NCBI RefSeq assembly: GCF_019458805.1
Contig: NZ_JAIBOA010000021.1
Location: 62,001-126,000, forward strand
DNA length: 64,000 bases
Reading direction: 5' to 3'
From: Actinomadura parmotrematis
Lineage (GTDB): Bacteria > Actinomycetota > Actinomycetes > Streptosporangiales > Streptosporangiaceae
In this document: positions 9,498 to 17,568 of the stretch, in pieces
Layout: every line of letters starts with the position of its first letter
Position numbering within the stretch: position 1 is the stretch's first letter
Position numbers and translations under genes: made by a program
The notes under the pieces: model-generated
Told to the model about the DNA's origin: nothing
What the model saw: the letters and a program-made list of their open reading frames with translations, nothing else
Databases searched by the model: none

Positions 9498-9671
9498 AAC
9501 CGTCGATCAGGATAGGTCGCGGACGGGCGGATCGGCGAACGCTTTTCCCGGCTCCCTCGCGCGACCACCAGTGCAACGCCCGAGGCCACGGCGGCATTCC
9601 GGGCGCTCCCACCGGGTGGTCACCCCCCGACCCCTGCCCGATGTGCGGTGGATCGTTCATTATGGGCGACC

Positions 9672-11120
9672 ATGGACACCCCTAGCGCGGCGGGGCGGTA
9701 CCGGATCGACCGGCTCCTCGGGTCCGGCGCGTTCGCCACCGTGTGGCTCGGCCACGACGAGGAGCTGGCCTCCCCCGTCGCGATCAAGATCCTGGCCGAG
9801 CACTGGGTGCGGCGCACCGACGTGCGCGACCGGTTCGTGCAGGAGGCCCGGCTGCTCCGCCGGGTCGACTCGCACCGGCTGGTCCAGGTGTTCGACATCG
9901 GCGAGCTCCCCGACGGCCGCCCCTACTTCGTGATGACCTACGCCGACCAGGGCACGCTGGAGGACCTGCTGGCGGCGGCGCCGCTGCCCCTCGCCGAGGC
10001 GCTCCGGCTGGCCCGCGAGGTCGCGCTCGGGCTGCAGGAGCTGCACGGCCAGGGCATCGTGCACCGCGACCTGAAGCCCTCCAACGTGCTCATCCGCACC
10101 GCCACCGGCGGCGAGGAGCGGGTGATGGTCTCCGACCTCGGCATCGCCCGGTCCGGCGACCGGCTGTCCAGCCTCACCCTGCCCGCCGGGTCGCCCGGCT
10201 ACATGGCGCCCGAGCAGACCATGATCGACGGGGCGCCGGACCACCGTGCCGACATCTACGGGCTCGGCGCGCTCACCTACCACCTGCTCACCGGCGAGCC
10301 GCCGGGCGAGGCGCGGCGGCCGCCGAGCCTGCTGCGGCCGGCCGTCCCGCCGCTGATCGACACGGTGGTGATGCGGGCGCTGGAGCCCGACCGGGACCGG
10401 CGCTGGCCGTCGGCGGCGGCGTTCGGCAAGGCCCTGGTCACCAGCGCGTCGCAGGCCGCCGTCGTCCTCGATCCCCCGGCGCGGCGGCGGCGCCCGCGCC
10501 GGGCGCTGCTGCTCGCCGGCGCGGGCGCGCTCGCCGTGGGCCTCGCCGCGGCCGGGGCGGCGGCGCTGGCGGCGCTGGACGGCGCGCACGGCGGGCGGGT
10601 CGCCGCCGACCGCGGCGCGATGGTCGGCGACCCGAACGGGCACTGGCTGCGCACCGACCGCGACGTCCCGCCCCGCTACCGGGCGCTGATCGTGCAGGCC
10701 GGCACCTGGTGCCGGCTGAGGGGCCTCAGCCCGGCGCTCGTCGCGGCGGTGCTGAAGGCCGAGAGCGGCTTCGACGCGCACCTGTCCGACCCCGGCCGCG
10801 ACGAGTACGGCATCGCCCGCTGGACGCCCGGCACGCTCGCCTACTGGCAGCCCGGCGGGCCGCGCGACCCCGAGCCGCGCCCCGAGCAGATCACGCCGGA
10901 GCTGTCGGTCCCGGCGCTCGGCCGCTACTTCTGCTCGATGGGGCGCACGCTCGGCGACGTGCCGGGCGACCCCGCGCTGAACCTCGCCGCCGCCTACCGC
11001 TCATCGCCGTCGGCGGTGGTGCAGGCGCGCGGCGTCCCGCCCCGGTACCGGTCCTACACCGCGCAGGTCGCCCGCCACCTGGCCGAGTACCGGCCGGGCG
11101 GCGCTCAGGACGCGCCGTAG
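9672..11120 (+). CDS. Membrane Ser/Thr protein kinase with extracellular lytic-transglycosylase-like domain
   Basis: About 482 residues from ATG 9672 (GTG 9648 is an in-frame alternative). Residues 10-265 are a PknB-type kinase: glycine loop GSGAFATV, VAIKI with Lys39, HRDLKPSN near 130, SDLGIA in place of DFG, and GSPGYMAPEQ. A basic stretch and one membrane helix follow at about 277-303. Residues about 335-470 look like a lysozyme-fold SLT domain (VLKAESGFDAH with the catalytic-type Glu-Ser, then YGIARW), outside the membrane. In the usual PknB layout this position holds PASTA repeats, so the module may sense or cut peptidoglycan. The 3' end overlaps the convergent SDR gene by 16 bp. Confidence 0.88.
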   Translation: MDTPSAAGRYRIDRLLGSGAFATVWLGHDEELASPVAIKILAEHWVRRTDVRDRFVQEARLLRRVDSHRLVQVFDIGELPDGRPYFVMTYADQGTLEDLLAAAPLPLAEALRLAREVALGLQELHGQGIVHRDLKPSNVLIRTATGGEERVMVSDLGIARSGDRLSSLTLPAGSPGYMAPEQTMIDGAPDHRADIYGLGALTYHLLTGEPPGEARRPPSLLRPAVPPLIDTVVMRALEPDRDRRWPSAAAFGKALVTSASQAAVVLDPPARRRRPRRALLLAGAGALAVGLAAAGAAALAALDGAHGGRVAADRGAMVGDPNGHWLRTDRDVPPRYRALIVQAGTWCRLRGLSPALVAAVLKAESGFDAHLSDPGRDEYGIARWTPGTLAYWQPGGPRDPEPRPEQITPELSVPALGRYFCSMGRTLGDVPGDPALNLAAAYRSSPSAVVQARGVPPRYRSYTAQVARHLAEYRPGGAQDAP

Positions 11121-12013
11121 ACGGGCTCGGGCGCGGGCGCCTGGGCGAGCAACTCCTTCATGGCCGCGCCGATCTCGGCGGGGTCCCAGCGGGCGCCCTT
11201 GTCGACGGCCGGGCCGTGCCGGAAGGCGTCCATCACGCAGAGGTGGCCGCCCTCGGCCTCGAAGACGCGGCCGGTGATCCCGCGCGACTCGGCCGACCCG
11301 AGCCAGACGACGAGCGGTGAGACGTTCTCGGGCGCCATGGCGTCGAACGCGCCCTCGGCGGGTGCGGCCATGGTCTGCGCGAACACCTCCTCGGTCATGC
11401 GGGTGCGCGCGGCGGGCGCGATCGCGTTGACGGTGACGCCGTAGCGGCCGAGTTCGGCGGCGGCGACGAGGGTCAGGCCGACGATGCCGGCCTTGGCGGC
11501 CGAGTAGTTGCCCTGGCCGACGCTGCCGAGCAGCCCGGCGCCCGAGGAGGTGTTGACGATGCGCGCGTCCACCGGGCGGCCCGCCTTGCTCTCGGCGCGC
11601 CAGTAGGCGCCGGCGTGCTTCAGCGGCAGGAAGTGGCCCTTGAGGTGGACGCGCATGACCGCGTCCCACTCGTCCTCCGCCAGGTTGACCAGCATCCGGT
11701 CGCGCAGGAACCCGGCGTTGTTGACCAGCACGTCCAGGCGCCCGAACCGCTCGACGGCGGCGGCGACCACGGCCCGCGCGCCCGCCTCGGTCGCGATGTC
11801 GTCGCCGTTCGCGACGGCCTCGCCGCCGAGGGCGCGGATCTCCTCGACGACCTCGCCGGCCGGGCCGCCGGACGCCTCCCCCGACCCGTCGCGGGCCACC
11901 CCGAGGTCGTTGACGACGACCCGCGCGCCCTGGCGGGCGAACTCCAGCGCGTGCGCACGGCCGAGGCCGCGGCCGGCCCCGGTGACGACGACGACCCGGT
12001 CCTGGCAGATCAT
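11105..12013 (-). CDS. SDR oxidoreductase, Rv3548c-like (steroid ring C/D cluster)
   Basis: 302 residues. The NAD(P)-binding motif TGAGRGLG is near residue 12, NNAG near 96, a catalytic serine in NTSSGAGL near 152, and YSAAK near 166. The C-terminal extension of about 50 residues is typical of the longer SDRs similar to Rv3548c in the Mycobacterium tuberculosis KstR2 regulon. It follows the next SDR by 6 bp on the same strand and both are divergent from echA20-ipdABC, the same order as Rv3548c-Rv3549c-Rv3550-Rv3553. An alcohol/ketone step on a steroid-derived acyl-CoA is likely; the exact reaction is not established. Confidence 0.85.
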   Translation of the reverse strand: MICQDRVVVVTGAGRGLGRAHALEFARQGARVVVNDLGVARDGSGEASGGPAGEVVEEIRALGGEAVANGDDIATEAGARAVVAAAVERFGRLDVLVNNAGFLRDRMLVNLAEDEWDAVMRVHLKGHFLPLKHAGAYWRAESKAGRPVDARIVNTSSGAGLLGSVGQGNYSAAKAGIVGLTLVAAAELGRYGVTVNAIAPAARTRMTEEVFAQTMAAPAEGAFDAMAPENVSPLVVWLGSAESRGITGRVFEAEGGHLCVMDAFRHGPAVDKGARWDPAEIGAAMKELLAQAPAPEPVYGAS

Positions 12014-12019
12014 GTGCGG

Positions 12020-12787
12020 TCAGTCCTTTCGGTTGGCGGTCGCGGCGTCCAGGAAGGCGGGCCGCTCGCCGCCGCCGTGCATCAGCAGCGTCGAGCCGGT
12101 CACGTAGGACGCCCGGTCGGAGGCGAGGAACACCGCGGCCTCGCCGACCTCGAAGGGGTCGGCGAGGCGCCCGGCGGGGACGGTGGCGGCGACGGCGGCG
12201 ACGCCCGCCTCGTCGCCGTAGTGCAGGTGGGCCTGCTCGGTGCGGACCATCCCGAGGGTGATCGCGTTGACCCGGATGTCGGGCGCCCACTCGACCGCGA
12301 GGGAGCGGGTGAGGCTCTCCAGGCCGGCCTTGGCGGCGCCGTAGGCGGCGCTGCCGGGCGACGGTCGCACCGCGCTGACGCTGCTGATCATGAGGACGGA
12401 TCCGCCGTGGCCGTCCGCGCGCATCCGTGCGGCGGCGGCCCGCGCCATGATCAGCGGCGCGGCCAGGTTCAGCTCCAGGATCCTCAGGTGGGTGCGCAGG
12501 TCCCCGTCCACCAGCGGCAGGAACGGGCCGCCGCCGGCGTTGTTGACCAGCACGTCCAGGCGGTCCAGGCCGGCGGTGAAGTCCTGGACGGCGTCGGGGT
12601 CGCGCACGTCCAGCGAGGCGAACCCCGCGGTCCGGCCGCCCGCCTCCGGCAGCGCGTCGGGCTCGCGGCGCGCGACCGCGACGACGTCGGCGCCCGCCTC
12701 CAGGAAGGCGCGGCTGATGCCGGCGCCGACGCCGCGCACCCCGCCGGTGACGACGACCGTCCGGCCGCTCAGGTCCAGCGTCAGCAT
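12020..12787 (-). CDS. SDR oxidoreductase, Rv3549c-like (steroid ring C/D cluster)
   Basis: 255 residues from ATG 12787, preceded by GGGAGG 6 nt upstream; longer in-frame starts fall inside the operator and were not used. It has TGGVRGVG near residue 12, NNAGGGPF near 85, the serine of SSVSAV near 137 and YGAAK near 150, all classical SDR features. First gene of the leftward SDR pair. Its promoter region is shared with echA20 and holds the candidate KstR2 operator. Role inferred from synteny with the mycobacterial cluster. Confidence 0.87.
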   Translation of the reverse strand: MLTLDLSGRTVVVTGGVRGVGAGISRAFLEAGADVVAVARREPDALPEAGGRTAGFASLDVRDPDAVQDFTAGLDRLDVLVNNAGGGPFLPLVDGDLRTHLRILELNLAAPLIMARAAAARMRADGHGGSVLMISSVSAVRPSPGSAAYGAAKAGLESLTRSLAVEWAPDIRVNAITLGMVRTEQAHLHYGDEAGVAAVAATVPAGRLADPFEVGEAAVFLASDRASYVTGSTLLMHGGGERPAFLDAATANRKD

Positions 12788-12820
12788 CCTGTCCCTCCCG
12801 GTGGCGTCTGCTACGTTCAG

Positions 12821-12842
12821 TTCTAACAAATGTTTGGTGGAA
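12821..12842. promoter_or_regulatory. Candidate KstR2 operator (divergent SDR / echA20 promoters)
   Basis: TTCTAACAAATGTTTGGTGGAA up to 12842 is an imperfect palindrome (8 of 11 half-site matches) between the two divergent steroid operons. The inner 14-mer at 12825-12838 has the form AnCAAAnnTTTGnT, close to the known mycobacterial KstR2 box AnCAAGnnCTTGnT. Its reverse complement shares ACCAAAnnnTTGTTAGAA with the site at 31623-31640 before the fadE30 operon. Confidence 0.7.
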
Positions 12843-12851
12843 AGGTAGCGT

Positions 12852-13601
12852 ATGGGAGTCTCCACCACGACCCACCCCGGCGGGGTCGCCGAGATCGTCG
12901 TCGACGCGCCGCCGGTGAACGCCCTCACCGTCGCCGGCTGGTACGGGCTCGCCGACGCCGTCGTCGCGGCCGGCCGCGACCCGCGGGTCGGCGCCGTCGT
13001 CCTCCGCTCGGAGGGGCGCGGCTTCAACGCCGGCGTCGACATCAAGGAGATGCAGTCCACCGAGGGCCACGGCGCCCTGGTCGGCGCCAACCGCGGCTGC
13101 TACGCCGCCTTCGCCGCCGTCTACGACTGCGAGGTCCCGGTCGTCGCGGCCGTGCACGGCTTCTGCCTCGGCGGCGGGATCGGCCTCGCCGGCAATGCCG
13201 ACATCGTCATCGCCGCCGACGACGCCTATTTCGGCCTGCCCGAGGTGGATCGCGGCGCGCTCGGCGCCGCCACGCACCTCGCCCGGCTCGTCCCCCAGCA
13301 CCTCATGCGCGCGATGGTCTACACCTGCCGCAACGTCACCGCCGCCGAGCTGCACCACCACGGCTCGGTGCTGGAGGTCGTGGCGCGCGAGGACCTGCGC
13401 GCCAAGGCGCTGGAGGTCGCCGGGGACATCGCCGCCAAGGACCGGTACGTGATCCGCCGGGCCAAGGAGTCGCTGAACGGCATCGACCCGGTCGACGTCA
13501 AGCGCAGCTACCGGTTCGAGCAGGGCCTCACCTACGAGCTGAACCTCGTCGGCGCGGGCGACGCGCACCGGGACGCCTTCGTCGCCAAGGGGGCCCGGTG
13601 A
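12852..13601 (+). CDS. echA20: EchA20-like enoyl-CoA hydratase/hydrolase (steroid ring D opening)
   Basis: 249 residues, crotonase fold. The oxyanion-hole segments are SEGRGFNAGVDIKEM near residue 57 and HGFCLGGGIGLAG near 105. Length, sequence character and position directly before ipdA-ipdB-ipdC match EchA20 (Rv3550), which hydrolyses a carbon-carbon bond in ring D of the CoA-linked steroid remnant HIEC-CoA. The ribosome site GGAAAGG lies 6 nt before ATG 12852, just after the candidate KstR2 operator. Its stop overlaps the GTG of ipdA. Confidence 0.9.
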   Translation: MGVSTTTHPGGVAEIVVDAPPVNALTVAGWYGLADAVVAAGRDPRVGAVVLRSEGRGFNAGVDIKEMQSTEGHGALVGANRGCYAAFAAVYDCEVPVVAAVHGFCLGGGIGLAGNADIVIAADDAYFGLPEVDRGALGAATHLARLVPQHLMRAMVYTCRNVTAAELHHHGSVLEVVAREDLRAKALEVAGDIAAKDRYVIRRAKESLNGIDPVDVKRSYRFEQGLTYELNLVGAGDAHRDAFVAKGAR

Positions 13602-14497
13602 GCGCCTTGGGCAAGGTCACCCCGGGCAAGGTCACCCCGGGCAAGGTCACCACGGTCGAGGCGATCGTCGGGTCGCTGGAGAGCGGCATGACGCTCGGCA
13701 TCGGCGGCTGGGGGTCGCGGCGCAAGCCGATGGCGCTCGTCCGCGCGATCTGCGCCTCGCCGCTCACCGACCTCACCGTCGTCTCCTACGGCGGCCCCGA
13801 CGTCGGGCTGCTCTGCGCGGCCGGCAAGGTCCGCCGCCTCGTCGCCCCGTTCGTCACCCTGGACTCGGTGCCGCTGGAGCCGCACTTCCGCGCCGCCCGC
13901 CAGACCGGCGCGATCGAGCTGACCGAGTACGACGAGGGCATGTTCATGTTCGGGCTGTACGCGGCGGCGCACCGGCTGCCGTTCCTGCCCACCCCCGCCG
14001 GGCTCGGCTCGGACGTCCTGAAGGTCAACCCGGACCTGCGGACCGTCCGCTCCCCCTACGCGGGCGGCGAGGAGCTGATCGCGGTGCCCGCGCTCACCAT
14101 GGACGTCTCGCTCGTCCACATGAACCGCGCCGACGCGCGCGGCAACGGCCAGTACCTCGGGCCCGACCCCTACATGGACGACCTGTTCGCCAAGGCCGCC
14201 CCGCGCACCTACCTGTCGTGCGAGCGGCTCGTCGACACCGCCGACCTGCTGAAGGAGGGGCCGGTGCAGTCCCTGCTGATCAGCCGGGCGCACGTCACGG
14301 GCGTGGTGGAGACGCCGAACGGCGCGCACTTCACCGACTGCGAGCCCGACCACCGGCGCGACGAGGCGTTCCAGAAGCTGTACGTCAAGGCCGCGGGCGA
14401 CCCGGAGGGGTGGGCGGCGTTCCGCGACCGCTTCCTGTCCGGCGACGAGGCCGCCTACCAGGACGCCGTGCGCGCGTGGCGGGAGGAGTCGCGATGA
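13598..14497 (+). CDS. ipdA: IpdA, CoA-transferase-like alpha subunit of ring C hydrolase
   Basis: 299 residues from GTG 13598, overlapping the echA20 stop by 4 bp. Class I CoA-transferase alpha-type fold, with GIGGWGSRRKPMALVRAI near residue 33 and the region ELTEYDEGMFMFGL near 107. With IpdB it is known in mycobacteria and Rhodococcus as the hydrolase that opens the last ring of COCHEA-CoA, not a true transferase. The N-terminus carries three copies of GKVTP-like repeats (residues 5-19) that precede the conserved part, so a start further in is possible, though none with a good ribosome site is evident. Confidence 0.92.
   Translation: MSALGKVTPGKVTPGKVTTVEAIVGSLESGMTLGIGGWGSRRKPMALVRAICASPLTDLTVVSYGGPDVGLLCAAGKVRRLVAPFVTLDSVPLEPHFRAARQTGAIELTEYDEGMFMFGLYAAAHRLPFLPTPAGLGSDVLKVNPDLRTVRSPYAGGEELIAVPALTMDVSLVHMNRADARGNGQYLGPDPYMDDLFAKAAPRTYLSCERLVDTADLLKEGPVQSLLISRAHVTGVVETPNGAHFTDCEPDHRRDEAFQKLYVKAAGDPEGWAAFRDRFLSGDEAAYQDAVRAWREESR
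13609..13653 (+). repeat. 15-bp tandem repeat, three copies, in 5' end of ipdA
   Basis: GGGCAAGGTCACCCC occurs twice perfectly and a third time with one change. It adds GKVTP units to the IpdA N-terminus in frame, so copy number could change without breaking the gene. Confidence 0.85.
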
Positions 14498-15243
14498 CCG
14501 AGGCCACCGAGACGGGGACGGCGACGCGCGCGGAGGTCTGCGCGGCCGCGTGCGCCGACGCCTTCCGCGGCGACGGGGAGATCGTGGCGGCGGCCGTCGC
14601 CGGGCTCGTCCCGATGCTGGGGTCGCGGCTCGCCCGCATGACGTTCGAGCCGGGGCTGCTCACCACCGACGGCGGGCCGTCGCTCACCGCCGAGGCCGTC
14701 CCGCTCGGCGCGCCCGCCGATGTCGTGGAGGGCTGGCTGCCGTTCCGCGACCACCTGTGGCTGGTGCTGAACGGGCGCCGCCACGTGTGGATGGGCGCGA
14801 GCCAGATGGACCGCTACGGCAACGCCAACATCTCCTGCATCGGCGACTGGGCGAAGCCGAAGTCGCAGCTGCTCGGGGTGCGCGGCGCGCCCGGCAACAC
14901 GCGGCTGAACACCACCAGCTACTGGATCCCCAAGCACTCGGCGCGCGTGTTCACCGAGCGCGTCGACTTCGCCAGCGGCGTCGGCCACGACCGGGGGGCC
15001 TTCGAGCTGCGCGTCGTCGTCACCAACCTCGCCGTCCTGGACTTCGCCACGCCCGACCACCGGATGCGGCTGCGGTCGGTGCACCCGGGCGTCGCGGTGG
15101 ACGACGTCGTCGCCGCGACCGGGTTCGAGCTGGAGATCCCCGCCGAGGTGCCGGAGACGCGCGCGCCCACCGCCGAGGAGCTGCGGATCATGCGCGAGGT
15201 GCTGGACCCGAAGGGCCTGCGCGAGCGCGAGGTCCCGGCGTGA
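14494..15243 (+). CDS. ipdB: IpdB, CoA-transferase-like beta subunit of ring C hydrolase
   Basis: 249 residues from ATG 14494 (ATGA overlap with ipdA), the length of Rv3552. CoA-transferase beta-type fold with RRHVWMGASQMDRYGNANIS near residue 95 and a C-terminal ELEIPAEVPETRAPTAEEL segment near 210. It pairs with IpdA as the heteromeric COCHEA-CoA hydrolase of steroid degradation. Translational coupling on both sides (GTGA into ipdC) supports fixed stoichiometry. Confidence 0.92.
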   Translation: MTEATETGTATRAEVCAAACADAFRGDGEIVAAAVAGLVPMLGSRLARMTFEPGLLTTDGGPSLTAEAVPLGAPADVVEGWLPFRDHLWLVLNGRRHVWMGASQMDRYGNANISCIGDWAKPKSQLLGVRGAPGNTRLNTTSYWIPKHSARVFTERVDFASGVGHDRGAFELRVVVTNLAVLDFATPDHRMRLRSVHPGVAVDDVVAATGFELEIPAEVPETRAPTAEELRIMREVLDPKGLREREVPA

Positions 15244-16310
15244 GCGCGGACGGCCGGGTCCTCGACACCGCGCTGACGCGCCTGGTCGGCGTCCGCCACC
15301 CCGTCGTGCAGACCGGGATGGGCTGGGTCGCCGGCCCGCGCCTCGTGTCGGCCGTCGCGAACGCGGGCGGCCTCGGCGTCCTCGCGTCGGCGACGATGAC
15401 GCTGGAGCAGCTCGCGACCGCGATCGGCGAGGTCAAGGACCGCACCGGCGCGCCGTTCGGCGTCAACCTGCGCGCCGACGCCGGCGACGCGGGCGAGCGC
15501 ATCGACCTGCTGATCAAGGAGGGGGTGCGGGTCGCCTCGTTCGCGCTCGCGCCCCGCCGGGAGCTGATCGGCCGGCTCAAGGACGCCGGCGTCGTGGTGA
15601 TCCCCTCGGTCGGCGCCCGCCGGCACGCCGAGAAGGTCGCGGCCTGGGGCGCCGACGCGGTGCTCGTCCAGGGCGGCGAGGGCGGCGGCCACACCGGCCC
15701 CGTCGCGACGACGCTGCTGCTGCCGCAGGTGGTGGACGCCGTCGAGATCCCCGTCATCGCCGCGGGCGGCTTCTTCGACGGCCGCGGCCTCGCCGCCGCG
15801 CTCGCCTACGGCGCGGCGGGCGTGGCGATGGGCACCCGGTTCCTGCTCACCGCCGACAGCTCGGTGCCCGACGCCGTCAAGAAGGTCTACCTCGGGACGG
15901 CCGAGACGGTCGTGACGCGGCAGGTGGACGGGATGCCGCACCGCGTCCTGCGCAGCGACCTCGTGGACGGCCTGGAGCGCTCGGGGCGGCTCGGCGCGCT
16001 CGCCCGGGCGCTCCGCAACGCCGCCGCGTTCAAGAGGATCTCCGGAATGTCGTGGCGGGCGATGCTCGCCGACGGCCGCGCCATGAAGCACGGCAAGGAC
16101 CTGTCGTGGTCGCAGGTGCTCATGGCGGGCAACACCCCGATGCTGCTGAAGGCCGCCATGGTCGACGGCCGCCCCGACCTCGGCGTGATGGCCTCCGGCC
16201 AGGCCGTCGCCGTCATCGACGACCTGCCGTCCTGCGCCGAGCTGATCGAGGCGATCGTCGCGCGGGCGGCCGAGCGGATCAGGGCGCAGCAGGCGGTGCT
16301 GGCGGGCTGA
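15240..16310 (+). CDS. ipdC: IpdC, FMN-dependent oxidoreductase of steroid ring C/D degradation
   Basis: 356 residues from GTG 15240, overlapping ipdB by 4 bp. TIM-barrel protein of the nitronate-monooxygenase superfamily: VVQTGMGWVAG near residue 22, LVQGGEGGGHTGPVATT near 143 and PVIAAGGFFDGRGLAAAL near 170 form the flavin phosphate site. Rv3553 (IpdC) is the syntenic homologue and acts on a hydroxylated HIP-CoA-type intermediate. A simple nitronate monooxygenase label would be a likely misannotation. The 3' end overlaps the convergent TetR gene by 32 bp. Confidence 0.9.
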   Translation: MSADGRVLDTALTRLVGVRHPVVQTGMGWVAGPRLVSAVANAGGLGVLASATMTLEQLATAIGEVKDRTGAPFGVNLRADAGDAGERIDLLIKEGVRVASFALAPRRELIGRLKDAGVVVIPSVGARRHAEKVAAWGADAVLVQGGEGGGHTGPVATTLLLPQVVDAVEIPVIAAGGFFDGRGLAAALAYGAAGVAMGTRFLLTADSSVPDAVKKVYLGTAETVVTRQVDGMPHRVLRSDLVDGLERSGRLGALARALRNAAAFKRISGMSWRAMLADGRAMKHGKDLSWSQVLMAGNTPMLLKAAMVDGRPDLGVMASGQAVAVIDDLPSCAELIEAIVARAAERIRAQQAVLAG

Positions 16311-16911
16311 ACCCGGCCAGCAGCAGGCCGAGGCCGCGCTCGAACTCCTCGTCGGCGCCGACCGACCGGGCCGCGCGCGCGGTCTCGGCCATCAGCGGGA
16401 ACTCCGCCTCCGGCAACGCCGCGATCACGTCGGTGCCCGGCCCCGACAGCGGCCCGAGGTGCTCCAGCTGCACGGCCCCGATGATCTGCGCGGTGAGCGC
16501 GCGCAGCGCGACGACGCGCGCCCGCCCGTCCAGCCCGGCGCCGGTGAGGATGCCGAGGACGGTCTCCGACCAGCGCAGCAGGCCGGGCGAGCTGTGCCGG
16601 TGCGTCATCGTCAGGGGCACGGCCTCGGGGTGGGCGCCGATGGCGGCGCGCACCCGGCGCGCCATCTCGGCGACCCGCTCCTGCCAGGCGCCGCCCGCCG
16701 GCGGCGAGGTGTCCACGCCCGCCAGCATCAGCTCGACGATGAGGCCCTCCAGCTCGCGGCGGTCGCGGACGTAGCGGTAGAGGGCCATGGTGCTGACGCC
16801 GAGGCGCCCGGCGACGGCGCGCATGGACAGCGCGGCCAGCCCGCCGCCGTCGATGACGGCGAGCGCGGCGGCGGCGATCTGCGGCTGGGTGAAGGAGCGG
16901 GGACGCGGCAT
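16279..16911 (-). CDS. TetR family repressor
   Basis: 210 residues. The N-terminal helix-turn-helix (residues about 10-55) has the recognition segment LGVSTMALYRYVRDRREL. The C-terminal part fits the TetR_C ligand domain. It is divergent from a peroxiredoxin-like gene; two inverted copies of an 11-bp element in the 72-bp gap are likely its operators, so it should control itself and that neighbour. It is separate from the steroid regulon although its end overlaps ipdC. Confidence 0.88.
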   Translation of the reverse strand: MPRPRSFTQPQIAAAALAVIDGGGLAALSMRAVAGRLGVSTMALYRYVRDRRELEGLIVELMLAGVDTSPPAGGAWQERVAEMARRVRAAIGAHPEAVPLTMTHRHSSPGLLRWSETVLGILTGAGLDGRARVVALRALTAQIIGAVQLEHLGPLSGPGTDVIAALPEAEFPLMAETARAARSVGADEEFERGLGLLLAGFSPPAPPAAP

Positions 16912-16916
16912 GAGGG

Positions 16917-16944
16917 TTGACAGCGTACGGCATACGCCTACGCT
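16917..16944 (+). promoter_or_regulatory. Promoter of peroxiredoxin-like gene
   Basis: A perfect -35 TTGACA (16917-16922) is followed after 16 bp by TACGCT (16939-16944). Operator copy 1 lies in the spacer. Confidence 0.55.
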
Positions 16945-16963
16945 CTATGGGTGTATGCCGTAC
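16925..16963. promoter_or_regulatory. Paired TetR operator in inverted orientation
   Basis: GTACGGCATAC (16925-16935) and its exact reverse complement GTATGCCGTAC (16953-16963) are 28 bp apart centre to centre. Flanks are also similar (both read ...CC outward). Placement over the promoter spacer and the start region fits repression of both divergent genes by the TetR protein. Confidence 0.65.
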
Positions 16964-16983
16964 ACCTACGAAGGAGCACCGCC

Positions 16984-17538
16984 GTGCCCTCTCCTCTCCC
17001 TGGCACCGTCGCCGCCCGCGAGCTGACCGCCGCCACCGGCGAGGCCGTCCCGATCCCCGACCCCGAACGCCTCGTCCACCTGCAGCTCCGCCGCTTCGCG
17101 GGCTGCCCGATCTGCAACCTGCACCTGCGCTCGGTCGCCGCCCGGCACGCCGAGATCGAGGCGGCCGGCGTCCGGGAGGTCGTCGTCTTCCACGCCCCGG
17201 CGGACGAGCTGCGCCCGCACGTCGAGGACCTGCCGTTCGCCGCGATCCCCGACCCGGACCGCGCCCTCTACCGCGAGTTCGGCGTCGAGTCCTCGCCCCG
17301 CGCGCTGCTCGACCCGCGCGTGTGGGGCACGATCGTGCGGTCGGTCGCGGCGGGCCTGCGGCGCGGCGACCGGAAGCCCGCCGCCCGCCCGCACGGCGGG
17401 CGGCTCGGCCTGCCCGGCGACGTCCTCATCGCCCCCGACGGCGCCGTCCTCGCCGCCAAGATCGGCGCGCACGCGGGCGACCAGTGGACGGTCGACGAGC
17501 TCCTCGCCCGCGCGCGCCTCCCCCGTCCGGTCCGCTGA
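16984..17538 (+). CDS. Peroxiredoxin-like (AhpC/TSA) thioredoxin-fold protein
   Basis: 184 residues from GTG 16984, with GAAGGAG about 9 nt upstream. FAGCPICNLHL near residue 40 is a CxxC motif at the position of the active site in AhpC/TSA-like proteins, and LIAPDGAVLAAKIG near 150 is the usual C-terminal strand pair. No signal peptide, so cytoplasmic. A thiol-dependent peroxidase or disulfide reductase role is likely; the substrate is unknown. Regulated by the divergent TetR, as inferred from the operator pair. Confidence 0.8.
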   Translation: MPSPLPGTVAARELTAATGEAVPIPDPERLVHLQLRRFAGCPICNLHLRSVAARHAEIEAAGVREVVVFHAPADELRPHVEDLPFAAIPDPDRALYREFGVESSPRALLDPRVWGTIVRSVAAGLRRGDRKPAARPHGGRLGLPGDVLIAPDGAVLAAKIGAHAGDQWTVDELLARARLPRPVR

Positions 17539-17568
17539 GCGCGCGCGTGCGCGGTGCGGCGCTGACGC

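Noticed and set aside
5733..9515. 1260-codon frame opposite hrpA
   Set aside because: Low-complexity Gly/Val/Ala/Arg-rich translation without domains; it is a GC-bias antisense shadow of a strongly recognised gene.
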